From Nitrospira sp. (lineage in GTDB: Bacteria > Nitrospirota > Nitrospiria > Nitrospirales > Nitrospiraceae), in assembly GCA_024331045.1 (NCBI GenBank), contig JANDJC010000024.1, forward strand, positions 1 to 43,583: DNA of 43,583 nucleotides, given 5' to 3'. The translations under genes were made by a program, and so were the position numbers. The notes under the pieces were generated by a model, which saw only the letters and a list, made by a program, of their open reading frames with translations, was not told the origin of the DNA and ran no database searches. Within the stretch, counting starts at the first letter, position 1. Each line of letters starts with the position of its first letter. Below are positions 18,115-25,671 of this stretch, piece by piece.

Positions 18115-18582
18115 ATGTGGGGCATCGGCGGAGAAGAAAAAGCAAAGGCAGAAAACGCGAACGAAAATTTCACGTTTCTTGCTCGCGGAGTCGATTTCAG
18201 AGGTGTCATCCATTTTGAGGGAACGGTCCGTGTAGACGGACGGGTGGAGGGCGAACTTCATACCACTGGAACCCTCATTGTAGGAGAACACGGTCTCATC
18301 AAAGGCCACATCTCCGCGGGAACCGTGATGACCAGCGGAAAAATAAATGGCACGGTGACAGCTTCGGAAAAGATTCGCATCAACAGGCCGGGGATTTTGA
18401 TTGGAGACATTCGGACTCCCGCCATTGCGATAGAAGATGGCGCTCATTTCCACGGCATGTGTGACATGGGGGCCCATAAGTGGGAGGAAGACCAACCGTC
18501 CCCCTCTGCCCGGGCCACGGCTCCTGACGATCTTCAGAGTTCGGCAGTGCCTCGCATAAGAATGAGGTCGCTCCGCCCCTAG
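18115..18582 (+). CDS. Bactofilin (second copy)
   Basis: This 155-residue protein has a bactofilin core at about residues 18-115. FTFLARGVDFRGVIHFEGTV, GRVEGELHTTGTLIVGEHG and GKINGTVTASEKIRINRPG are clearly paralogous to the upstream bactofilin. The C-terminal tail is polar and rich in Pro/Ala/Ser, and differs from that of the first copy. The two proteins may co-polymerise (inference). Its Shine-Dalgarno is weak. The gene ends in a small hairpin with a T-run. Confidence 0.9.
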   Translation: MWGIGGEEKAKAENANENFTFLARGVDFRGVIHFEGTVRVDGRVEGELHTTGTLIVGEHGLIKGHISAGTVMTSGKINGTVTASEKIRINRPGILIGDIRTPAIAIEDGAHFHGMCDMGAHKWEEDQPSPSARATAPDDLQSSAVPRIRMRSLRP

Positions 18583-18590
18583 ACCTTTTT
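18565..18590 (+). terminator. Possible intrinsic terminator after the second bactofilin
   Basis: A five-pair stem aggtc/gacct (18565-18569 and 18582-18586) is followed directly by a T-run (18586-18590). It overlaps the stop codon of the bactofilin gene. The stem is short, so strength is doubtful. Confidence 0.35.
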
Positions 18591-18616
18591 CCACCACCTC
18601 CCTACAATGCCCCCCT

Positions 18617-19711
18617 ATGAATCGTCCCACCGTGCTTCTGGGAATGAGCGGAGGAGTAGATAGTTCTGTCGCTGCGGCGATCCTTCTCCGTCAAGGGTAC
18701 CAGGTCCAGGGGGTAACTATCCAAATTTGGGAACCGGAGGGGCCCGAACAAGCAGTGTCCAAAAAGTGGCAAGAACGTGGATGCTGCAAGATCGGGATCG
18801 CCAAATATGTCGCCCAGAAGCTGAACATTCCCTACGAAGTGATCGATGCCCGAGAGTACTTTCGCGAGAATGTCATCGCGGATTTCATCAAGTCCTACAA
18901 GGAAGGAACGACCCCCAATCCCTGTGTACGATGCAATGAACGAGTGAAGATTCGCCGCCTCATAGAGTTGGCCGATCTCCGCGGGATCGAGTACGTTGCG
19001 ACCGGTCACTATGCCCGTGTTGAAAAGACTGACGCGGGCTTCTTGCTTCAGCGATCAGTCGATGTCAAAAAGGATCAAAGCTATTTTCTGTACAGACTAC
19101 ATTCTGCGTGGCTTCCTCGCCTCCTCTTTCCGGTCGGCGGTATGTGCAAGAGCGAAGTTTGGGCAGAAGCGGAAGCCCTGGGGTTACCGGCTGAAGAGCT
19201 CAAGGAGAGTCAGGAAATTTGCTTTGTGAGCCAGGGTGACTACCGTTCATTCTTGGAACGAGAGGATCCCACGACACGGCGCCCCGGCGCTTTTCTCGAT
19301 CAAGCTGGACAGTATCTTGGCCAACACGATGGAATAGCCTTCTACACGCCAGGCCAACGACGGGGGTTAGGGATTGCTGTGGGCCGCCGCCTCTATGTTC
19401 AACAGGTTCATCCTACGACGAACACAGTGATCCTTGGTCCAGAGGACTCGCTGTATCAAGAGGGGTGCGAGATTGACGGGTTGAACCTATTTGACAGCTC
19501 TCTGACTCAACGGACCACCCGCGTGGAGGTCAAAATCCGGTATGCGACGCCGGCGATTCCCGCGACACTCCATCCGCGAGATGACGGCTCATCCCTGTAC
19601 GTGCGGTTTCATGAACCGCAACGGGCTGTCTGTCCTGGACAATCAGCCGTCTTTTATCGAGGAGAGTATGTGTTAGGGGGGGGGATTATTCGAGCGACCT
19701 CTGCTCGGTGA
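18617..19711 (+). CDS. mnmA: tRNA-specific 2-thiouridylase MnmA
   Basis: This enzyme puts sulfur on C2 of wobble uridine in tRNA Lys/Glu/Gln, using ATP and a persulfide relay. It is 364 residues. The PP-loop is [16 protein letters not shown] (SGGVDSS at 11-17), the nucleophilic Cys103 lies in [11 protein letters not shown], and the second catalytic Cys202 lies in [13 protein letters not shown]. The C-terminal beta domain ends with [18 protein letters not shown]. It acts on the same wobble base as MnmE/MnmG, whose genes lie 4-6 kb upstream. A tacaat hexamer (18603-18608) stands 8 bp before the ATG and no Shine-Dalgarno is visible, so the transcript could have a very short leader. Confidence 0.96.
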   Translation: MNRPTVLLGMSGGVDSSVAAAILLRQGYQVQGVTIQIWEPEGPEQAVSKKWQERGCCKIGIAKYVAQKLNIPYEVIDAREYFRENVIADFIKSYKEGTTPNPCVRCNERVKIRRLIELADLRGIEYVATGHYARVEKTDAGFLLQRSVDVKKDQSYFLYRLHSAWLPRLLFPVGGMCKSEVWAEAEALGLPAEELKESQEICFVSQGDYRSFLEREDPTTRRPGAFLDQAGQYLGQHDGIAFYTPGQRRGLGIAVGRRLYVQQVHPTTNTVILGPEDSLYQEGCEIDGLNLFDSSLTQRTTRVEVKIRYATPAIPATLHPRDDGSSLYVRFHEPQRAVCPGQSAVFYRGEYVLGGGIIRATSAR

Positions 19712-19820
19712 GTGGCGCACCAGATCCCAAGCCGTCGACCCTTCCCTTGACTTCCCTTGTACCCTTCAGCTAGCCTCTGTTAAAAGAGCATTGTCACTTC
19801 TTACCCTGTTGAGGTCAGGC

Positions 19821-20081
19821 ATGTTCGGCTCGTTTGGGTGGATGGAATTACTGCTGATTTTGTTCATTGTCTTGATCATTTTCGGGGCGGGCAAACTCCC
19901 GCAGCTGGGCGAAGGTTTGGGAAAGGCGATCAAAGGTTTTAAGAAAACCATGCATGAGGCGGATGCCATCGACGTGACACCCGGCGAAGCCCAGGCTGCC
20001 CCCCCTCCGGCCTCAGCAACTCCGGCCAGTGTTCAGCCTCCTGCAGCTCAAGGTCAGCCTGACCAGCTCAAACAGGGATAG
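19821..20081 (+). CDS. tatA: Sec-independent translocase component TatA
   Basis: This 86-residue protein starts at the ATG 19821 (gaggtca upstream); the frame continues to a TTG at 19791, which would spoil the usual short N-terminus. It has one transmembrane helix ([20 protein letters not shown]). The hinge [18 protein letters not shown], with its amphipathic helix, follows; this is the TatA/E signature. The tail is rich in Pro/Ala/Gln. TatA oligomers form the pore for folded proteins with twin-arginine signals, such as NxrA further right. A second TatA/TatB-type gene follows after 68 bp; no tatC is present here. Confidence 0.93.
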   Translation: MFGSFGWMELLLILFIVLIIFGAGKLPQLGEGLGKAIKGFKKTMHEADAIDVTPGEAQAAPPPASATPASVQPPAAQGQPDQLKQG

Positions 20082-20149
20082 AACGGTCTTGACGTCATGC
20101 GTCCGATGCAAAGAAGAGGCGGCTGGTGATACCCCCCGCGATGTGATGT

Positions 20150-20446
20150 ATGTTCGGCCTTGGAACGGGAGAAATTCTCATCATTTTAATTATTGCGTTC
20201 CTCTTATTCGGACCCAAGCAACTACCGGAAGTTGGGCGACAAGTTGGAAAGGCGGTCAAAGGACTCAAGGAAGCGACGGAAGATCTCAAGAGATCCGTTG
20301 AGCCGGAGATCAATTTCCTTCAACAGGAAATGAAGATGGCCGAACAGGATTTTCAAGCCACCCTCAAAGAAACGGAGGACGAACTCAGTGCGGCAGGCAC
20401 TCACGCAGAAGAGAAAACCACCCCTCACATTCATCGGGCATCCTAA
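20150..20446 (+). CDS. TatA/TatB-family translocase protein
   Basis: This 98-residue protein has an N-terminal helix, GTGEILIILIIAFLLFGPKQ, followed by QLPEVGRQVGKAVKGLKEAT and a longer charged helix (about residues 40-85). FGPKQLPEVGRQVGKA is shared by both TatA and TatB. The Glu at residue 8 and the longer polar helix lean towards TatB, but the assignment is open. It is the second of two adjacent Tat genes and may work with the first for export of cofactor-containing proteins. Confidence 0.85.
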   Translation: MFGLGTGEILIILIIAFLLFGPKQLPEVGRQVGKAVKGLKEATEDLKRSVEPEINFLQQEMKMAEQDFQATLKETEDELSAAGTHAEEKTTPHIHRAS

Positions 20447-20504
20447 CAGCGTTTAATCCTCATAACGGCGAAGCCCCGATCCTTCGGACGTACCCCTAGC
20501 GGAG

Positions 20505-22244
20505 ATGAAGATCATCGTATCGCCAAGCATGTCGCTCCCCAGTCAGGAAGGCCGTGTATCTGGCTGGTCCCTTCGTGGGAAAAACGTGGTGAGAGTACTC
20601 GTTGGCACCGTCGTCCTTGCGTGCTGCTGTCGATGGGGCTCTGTCCCGGAAACCTATGCAGCATTTGAGATTCCAGAGGGCGAACGAATCACGAACATCA
20701 TCGTGATTGGGAGGGGGATTCCTCTCAAAGAACAATATGAACTGTTCGATCCCAAAATTGGCCGGAATTTTGACCTGAAAAACTTCTGGATTCGTGCCGA
20801 CCTGCGGGTTCGACCTGAGTACCGGCATAATCTGTGTTTTGGTGGGGGAATCGGTGGTGCGGGTGCCATCGCGGGAAGCTGTAATCGCCCCACCGGTCTC
20901 GCCAATCATCTTTCTGGCAACGCGAACGACTTTTATGTTCAACAGATGACCCGATTGGGCATCGGCTACGACCTCTCCTCGGACGTCAATTTCTATCTGG
21001 AGTTCATTGACTCTCGGACGTGGGGCGGCAATCAAGATCCGGTCACCCATACCTGCGGGCCAGCTTTAGAGTCGGGTCGATCAACCTGTTCGTTGGGGAT
21101 TCGGGCAGGATACATGCTCGTTCGGAACTTTGCCGGAATTCCAGGGCTCGGCCTCAAGGCGGGGCGTCAATACCTTGTCTTTGGCGATCAAAGCTTATTG
21201 GGGCACTTCGATTGGGCCAACACCGGTTTCTCCTTTGACGGCATCATGGCCAATTACAACACCAGCTTCATGGAATCTTGGTTCGGGTGGTTTCGACTTG
21301 CGGAAACTGATCTGCCTCAAGGAGCGCCACTTGGGAGCGGAGGCCCCAACCTTCCTGGCACTGGTCAGTCGCAAAATGCCCATGGTGACATCGACATGTT
21401 CGTGTTTTATAACCAGATCAAATCCGTTCCGTGGACCATTATCGAGCCTTTTTACATCTACTACAAAAATAATCTGGGAGCTGATACCAACAATGCTCAA
21501 GGATTAGGCACACCCAAACATGGCAATCAGACCCGTCATGTGATCGGCAATCGGATCGCCGTTAAAAAAGGTGGGTTCGACTTTTCCAACGAGATCGTCT
21601 ATCAATTCGGGCAGATGGGGGATACCATAAACACCGCGAATCCCACTACAAGTATCAGCCCCTGTGGTCCTGTGGGAGCGCAATATAAGTGTCTCAGCAT
21701 CAACGCGTGGGCCACCCGAAACTGGATCGGCTATACCTTCTATGAGTGGGCGTGGAAGCCGCGCTTCGCCCTCAACTTTGATTATGCCTCAGGCGACGGC
21801 CGCGCCAACTGCACCCTAAGCGCCGTTTACGGCAGCTGCTCAACCGCCAACACATTTGAAAATTTCTATCCTACCAACCACATTCACATGGGCTATATGG
21901 ATGTCATGGCATGGAAAAACACCTTGACATGGTCGGCTAATTTCCAGGCTCGCCCGACGAGGGACGATCATATAGAAATTTGGTACACCCATCTGAATCT
22001 TGCCAACGCGCAGGACAACTGGTATCGAGCCAGCCAGGGAGTCTATGCCTACTCTAAGGTTGGGAATACCGCTAACCACATCGGGAGCGAGATTGACTTG
22101 ACGTGGACCCATATGTTCATGGATGGCAAACTTGCCTTCCAGACTTCCTTTGCGTACCTCTTTACCGGTCCATACATTCGCGAAAATCTTGGCACCACCA
22201 AGGATCAAACCTGGGCCTATGCCCAGTTGTGGCTGAACTTTTAA
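20505..22244 (+). CDS. Outer-membrane beta-barrel, alginate-export family
   Basis: This 579-residue exported protein has a signal segment around residues 27-53 (VVRVLVGTVVLACCC, probable cleavage after ETYA). The mature part is rich in Tyr/Trp/Phe/Asn/Gly with alternating strand patterns: NFWIRADLRVRPEYRHN, DVNFYLEFIDSRTWGG, GLKAGRQYLVFGDQSLLG. It ends in WLNF, the terminal Phe typical of outer-membrane barrels. The pattern matches the AlgE-like alginate_exp family (PF13372). In organisms without alginate these are general porins, so the substrate is unknown. The exact start is uncertain; ATG 20529 is an alternative. Confidence 0.8.
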   Translation: MKIIVSPSMSLPSQEGRVSGWSLRGKNVVRVLVGTVVLACCCRWGSVPETYAAFEIPEGERITNIIVIGRGIPLKEQYELFDPKIGRNFDLKNFWIRADLRVRPEYRHNLCFGGGIGGAGAIAGSCNRPTGLANHLSGNANDFYVQQMTRLGIGYDLSSDVNFYLEFIDSRTWGGNQDPVTHTCGPALESGRSTCSLGIRAGYMLVRNFAGIPGLGLKAGRQYLVFGDQSLLGHFDWANTGFSFDGIMANYNTSFMESWFGWFRLAETDLPQGAPLGSGGPNLPGTGQSQNAHGDIDMFVFYNQIKSVPWTIIEPFYIYYKNNLGADTNNAQGLGTPKHGNQTRHVIGNRIAVKKGGFDFSNEIVYQFGQMGDTINTANPTTSISPCGPVGAQYKCLSINAWATRNWIGYTFYEWAWKPRFALNFDYASGDGRANCTLSAVYGSCSTANTFENFYPTNHIHMGYMDVMAWKNTLTWSANFQARPTRDDHIEIWYTHLNLANAQDNWYRASQGVYAYSKVGNTANHIGSEIDLTWTHMFMDGKLAFQTSFAYLFTGPYIRENLGTTKDQTWAYAQLWLNF

Positions 22245-22296
22245 CGACAGAACACGGCGCATGCCTTGGAGAAGGCGTCCTCTCCTTCAGCCACTC

Positions 22297-22914
22297 CTAG
22301 CGTAACCAGCCACTGGCTGTAAACCGCTCCTGGAGTTCCTCATAGGTCTGAGTCACGGGAAATTGCGGGAACTCCCGTGGCAGATGTTCCGGGGGGCGAA
22401 AGAAAAAGCCGGCATCCGCCTCCTCTAACATCGCGGTGTCGTTGTACGAGTCGCCCGTGGCAATGGTACAGAAGTTTAAGGCCTTGAAGGCCGCGACCGA
22501 GTGTTTTTTGGGGTTCTGCATTCGCATGTGGTAGTTGACAATCCGACCAGAGTCATCCACTTCCAGTTGATTGCAAAATAAAGTGGGAAACCCTAATTGT
22601 CGCATTAACGGCAGTGCAAATTGATAAAAGGTATCGGACAGGATGATGACCTGACAGCGCTCACGGAGCCAGTTGAGAAACTCGGTGGCTCCTTCCAGGG
22701 GACCCAGGGTGGCAATCACGTTCTGGATATCCCTGAGCTTGAGGTGATGACGATCCAAAATCGCCAAACGCCGCTTCATCAGTTGATCATAGTCCGGCAT
22801 GTCACGGGTTGTAAGTTTCAACTCCTCAATGCCGGTCTTGAGTGCAACGTTGATCCAGATCTCAGGAACCAACACACCTTCTAAATCCAAACAGACTATG
22901 ACGGGTTTGTGCAT
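22297..22914 (-). CDS. thrH: ThrH-type phosphoserine phosphatase / homoserine phosphotransferase
   Basis: This 205-residue HAD-family enzyme has motif I CLDLEGVLVPE, with Asp10 as nucleophile and Glu12 at the +2 position. Glu instead of Asp there is characteristic of ThrH rather than SerB. Motif II is ILSDTFYQF, the motif III region is NPKKHSV, and motif IV is ATGDSYNDTAML. ThrH removes phosphate from phosphoserine and can pass it to homoserine, linking serine and threonine synthesis. The gene is convergent with the porin gene, 52 bp away. A gcctt/aaggc hairpin (22263-22276) lies between them, but without a T-run. Confidence 0.92.
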   Translation of the reverse strand: MHKPVIVCLDLEGVLVPEIWINVALKTGIEELKLTTRDMPDYDQLMKRRLAILDRHHLKLRDIQNVIATLGPLEGATEFLNWLRERCQVIILSDTFYQFALPLMRQLGFPTLFCNQLEVDDSGRIVNYHMRMQNPKKHSVAAFKALNFCTIATGDSYNDTAMLEEADAGFFFRPPEHLPREFPQFPVTQTYEELQERFTASGWLR

Positions 22915-22988
22915 CGCTGCCTTCTCTCCTGGTTGCTAATCAGCGTTGTGACACGCTTCATGTTTCGAAACAGGCGGGCGGTCTGCCC

Positions 22989-23762
22989 TCACGCAACCTG
23001 ATTGAGGTACCGCCGCACCTTGTCGAGCGCTGAGGTGAGGAGCACGGTCCCTTGCCACTTTTGTGCTTGCTCGGACTGGTGGCGCTCCACCCAGTCAGCC
23101 ACCAGTGGGAGGGGGATCATCCGGGGTACAGAGGCAGTCAACTCTCCCCATACCAACCCCAGAATGGTCCCCACGCGAAGCGGGATAGGAAGAGCTTCGA
23201 CCGTCCCGCTCACCATGTCGTTACAGTTCACTGGTGGCGAGGTGACGAGGAGTTCTCTGCAGGCAGAAGGCCGCTCCTCATAGACGGAACAGGTGTTTTC
23301 CTCCAAGAAAGGGCAAGGAATTCGCAGTGAGTAATAGGCTTCATTGAGTGGAGCCAGTTCTTCGTCATTGGGTGGTTGTTCCGACTCGGCGACGTCTAGA
23401 AGTCGCTGCCAGATGCCATGGGCAACCAAAGCCGATTTGGTTGCCTCCAATCGTACAGCCAGGTGCTCCTGTTGCTCGACAGGCCACCGACGAACATGAT
23501 CCATCAATCGAAAGGCTTCAGGAGGAGAAAGCGGCACCAGCATGCGGCAACACGCAGCACATCCTTTGGTGCAAGAGCGCAACCGACCTCCTGCAGCTGC
23601 TCGAGCTTCCTCCAATCGCTGGGCTTCCTCTCCCAGACTCCGCAGCAACGGCACCAGTGAGGTGAGAGGAATAAAAGCGAGGGGGGCATCAACCGCTGCC
23701 GAGACGTGGCCTGCTGCCGTTGTGATGGAGATTTCAAACCGTTCGGTCGAAGGAGTCTGCAT
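22989..23762 (-). CDS. YkgJ-family cysteine-cluster protein
   Basis: This 257-residue protein carries the zinc/iron-chelating cysteine cluster of PF03692. The first half is CTKGCAACCRMLVPLSPPEA near residue 64. The second is CPFLEENTCSVYEERPSACR near residues 150-170. The flanks are helical with no signal peptide, so it is probably cytoplasmic. The family is thought to bind a metal centre, but its reaction is not established. It is 74 bp upstream of thrH on the same strand and divergent from the small gene at 23879. Confidence 0.82.
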   Translation of the reverse strand: MQTPSTERFEISITTAAGHVSAAVDAPLAFIPLTSLVPLLRSLGEEAQRLEEARAAAGGRLRSCTKGCAACCRMLVPLSPPEAFRLMDHVRRWPVEQQEHLAVRLEATKSALVAHGIWQRLLDVAESEQPPNDEELAPLNEAYYSLRIPCPFLEENTCSVYEERPSACRELLVTSPPVNCNDMVSGTVEALPIPLRVGTILGLVWGELTASVPRMIPLPLVADWVERHQSEQAQKWQGTVLLTSALDKVRRYLNQVA

Positions 23763-23841
23763 GGGGTGTATGGGATCTCCGGAAGCGTGGGTCGATCTTA
23801 GAGAACGGGCTTTGATAGGTCAACTGCGATGTCTCGGCCGC

Positions 23842-23870
23842 TTGTGCCATCCTCATGGAAATCGGATAAT
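23842..23870 (+). promoter_or_regulatory. Candidate promoter directly before the 23879 gene
   Basis: ttgtgc (23842-23847), a 17-bp spacer and gataat (23865-23870) resemble a sigma-70 promoter. A start 7-9 bases after the -10 would fall at the ATG (23879), which implies a leaderless or nearly leaderless mRNA. The -35 is poor, so this is tentative. Confidence 0.35.
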
Positions 23871-23878
23871 AGAAAACT

Positions 23879-24271
23879 ATGGAAGCGACTCCCTTTTCCG
23901 GTCACGTGATCGGGCTGCTCAAGAGTTATATGACTGACCTGGTCCAGCAAGCGGCCCAGGAACAGTGTGCTGCCAAACAATTTGGATTCGCACCGACACC
24001 GTATAGCCCCCACGATGCCCTTTCTGACCTTCTGGCCTTGTTGGATGACCGCCTTGAGTCGGAAGGAATCCAGGTGGGGTTGTCGGAGGCGTTTCTTCAT
24101 AAGATGTGGAGTTTTTGCGACGCGGTGGCTTCCCAACTGTGCGAGCGCGTCTGGATGGAAGAAAACATCGACGACATGCCACGGCCCGCTGAGAAGGCAA
24201 AAGTGCGGGAATTGACATATCGGGCATTGATCGAGGCGTTGGAAGGTTTGTCTTCCAGGAGGGAAGCCTGA
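23879..24271 (+). CDS. Hypothetical cytoplasmic helical protein
   Basis: I do not recognise this 130-residue protein. It is predicted mostly helical, with no signal or membrane segment; it contains SPHDALSDLLALLDDRLESE and ends in a basic tail. The plus frame is preferred over a long minus-strand frame (23798-24349). The latter overlaps two flanking genes and has a Pro/His/Arg-rich composition typical of antisense reading. No Shine-Dalgarno is visible, and a promoter-like -10 lies 8 bp before the ATG. It precedes the EVE-domain gene by 71 bp on the same strand. Confidence 0.6.
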   Translation: MEATPFSGHVIGLLKSYMTDLVQQAAQEQCAAKQFGFAPTPYSPHDALSDLLALLDDRLESEGIQVGLSEAFLHKMWSFCDAVASQLCERVWMEENIDDMPRPAEKAKVRELTYRALIEALEGLSSRREA

Positions 24272-24342
24272 ACCGTTCACTCGGCTCTCGCACCGAGACA
24301 ATACCGAGTCAACGTGCCAACCAAGAACGGAAGGGAGAGAGT

Positions 24343-24816
24343 ATGGCACCTCGCTATTGGTTAGTGAAATCTGAACCTATCACCTTCTCTATCGATGACT
24401 TGCGCAAGGCTCCCTCTCAAACGACCTGTTGGGATGGGGTGCGGAACTACCAAGCACGCAATTACATGAGGGAAATGGCCATTGGTGATTTGGTGCTGTT
24501 TTATCATAGCAATGCAGACCCCCCGGCCGTCGTTGGAATCGCCGAGGTGGTCAAGACCGCTTACCCGGACCCTACTCAATTTGATAAGAAAAACAAATAC
24601 TATGACCCAGCCAGCCGCCCATCCAACCCTCGCTGGGAGATGGTAGATATCAAGTTTGTGCGGAAATTGTCCCGTCCACTTTCCCTCCCAGAACTGCGGA
24701 AGGAACGAGCCCTCAAAAACATGTTCCTGCTCCGAAAAGGATCTCGCCTCTCGGTCCAGCCCGTCAGCCAAGCGGAGTGGGAACATATCCTCTCCTTGGA
24801 GCAATCAGCGGGATAA
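24343..24816 (+). CDS. EVE-domain protein
   Basis: This 157-residue protein is made almost entirely of an EVE domain (PUA-like fold, as in human THYN1). YWLVKSEPITFSIDDLRKAP is at the start, TCWDGVRNYQARNYMREM follows with the conserved Trp/Arg/Asn-Tyr-Gln, and GDLVLFYHSNADPPAVVGIA after it. The family is thought to recognise modified bases in DNA or RNA. The ATG has gaagggagaga as Shine-Dalgarno. No restriction or modification gene is nearby, so a housekeeping role is as likely as defence. Confidence 0.92.
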   Translation: MAPRYWLVKSEPITFSIDDLRKAPSQTTCWDGVRNYQARNYMREMAIGDLVLFYHSNADPPAVVGIAEVVKTAYPDPTQFDKKNKYYDPASRPSNPRWEMVDIKFVRKLSRPLSLPELRKERALKNMFLLRKGSRLSVQPVSQAEWEHILSLEQSAG

Positions 24817-24836
24817 TCTACAAGGAGGCAATAAGC

Positions 24837-25115
24837 CTAGGTGCTGGCCTTGCCGTCATCCATGTACCGGTGTTGCCAATCCAACCAGGCGTGGCCTAAT
24901 TCGTGAGCCAGGATATAACGCCGGCGTGTGACGGGGAGTCGCTTGCGGATGTAAATGGTTTTCGATTCGTCATCCCAAATACCGTCGGCATTCTCGTCGC
25001 GCTTGTCCATTTCCGCATCCGACAGTTGTCTGACCGTAATCCGATAGCCAAAGGGGAGAACAATCCGCGATGGGATTCGTAATAGCCGCTTTTTCTCTTT
25101 GGCGATTCCTGCCAT
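24837..25115 (-). CDS. Small HEXXH zinc-metalloprotease-like protein
   Basis: This 92-residue protein contains YILAHELGHAWLDWQHRYMD, a HEXXH zinc motif (HELGH). An ESKTIYIRKRLPVTRRRYIL strand-helix stands before it, as in ImmA/IrrE (DUF955) and related minimal gluzincins. The N-terminus is basic (KEKKRLLRIP). A good agagg Shine-Dalgarno lies 5 bases before the ATG. At this size only the catalytic core is present; a third zinc ligand is not obvious. It is convergent with the EVE gene (20 bp apart). Regulatory cleavage, for example of a repressor, is possible but unproven. Confidence 0.75.
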   Translation of the reverse strand: MAGIAKEKKRLLRIPSRIVLPFGYRITVRQLSDAEMDKRDENADGIWDDESKTIYIRKRLPVTRRRYILAHELGHAWLDWQHRYMDDGKAST

Positions 25116-25671
25116 GGATCCCTCTTTAGACCAGAGCCACCATTAGACTACCACAAGTGTTCCGCTGAATTGGTAAAAGTTTTATTCTTTAAATTCAAGT
25201 ACTTGCGAACATGTGGCTCAACCGAATCTGTGGAGCAGGAAGGGATGATCGACCCTTTGTGAGGCTCCCGCAACAGAGGAAGAGCGGAGGAGGGATGCCC
25301 TGTGATCCAGGGAGGGAGACCTCTAACGTCGAATGATTCAGACAGTGAGACATTTTGGTTTGGAATGAATGAGGGCGAAGCATGTTCCCCATACATCTGC
25401 CATCGTGCCCACGAGCACAGAAAGACAGAATCAAGGCCTCGTGCTATGACTTGTGCTATGAGGAGCGTAAAAGCTGCGGTTGGAGGAAGAGGTAAGGTAC
25501 AGGGAGTAATCTCGGAGTGCTTTCGTAAACAAGGGGGCAAGCATGGTACTGGACTTGAGAGTTGCCAGGAGGGAAGGTCGGAATTGTTCTTTGATCGTTT
25601 GCCAATTCTGTTGCCCCCGCTCACAAGTCCATTTCGTATCATGAGGCATTACACGGTTGAAGAGGCGTTCG
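25116..25671. other. Gap without a supported gene
   Basis: The 556 bp lie upstream of the small metalloprotease gene and downstream of the ABC permease. Open frames at 25148-25642 (minus, 164 codons) and 25302-25727 (plus, 141 codons, running into the permease gene) show no family resemblance, no convincing Shine-Dalgarno and a random-looking composition. I see no RNA gene and no strong terminator. Confidence 0.5.

Noticed and set aside
23798..24349. 183-codon minus frame opposite the small hypothetical gene
   Set aside because: It is antisense to the better-composed plus frame and overlaps the starts of both neighbours.
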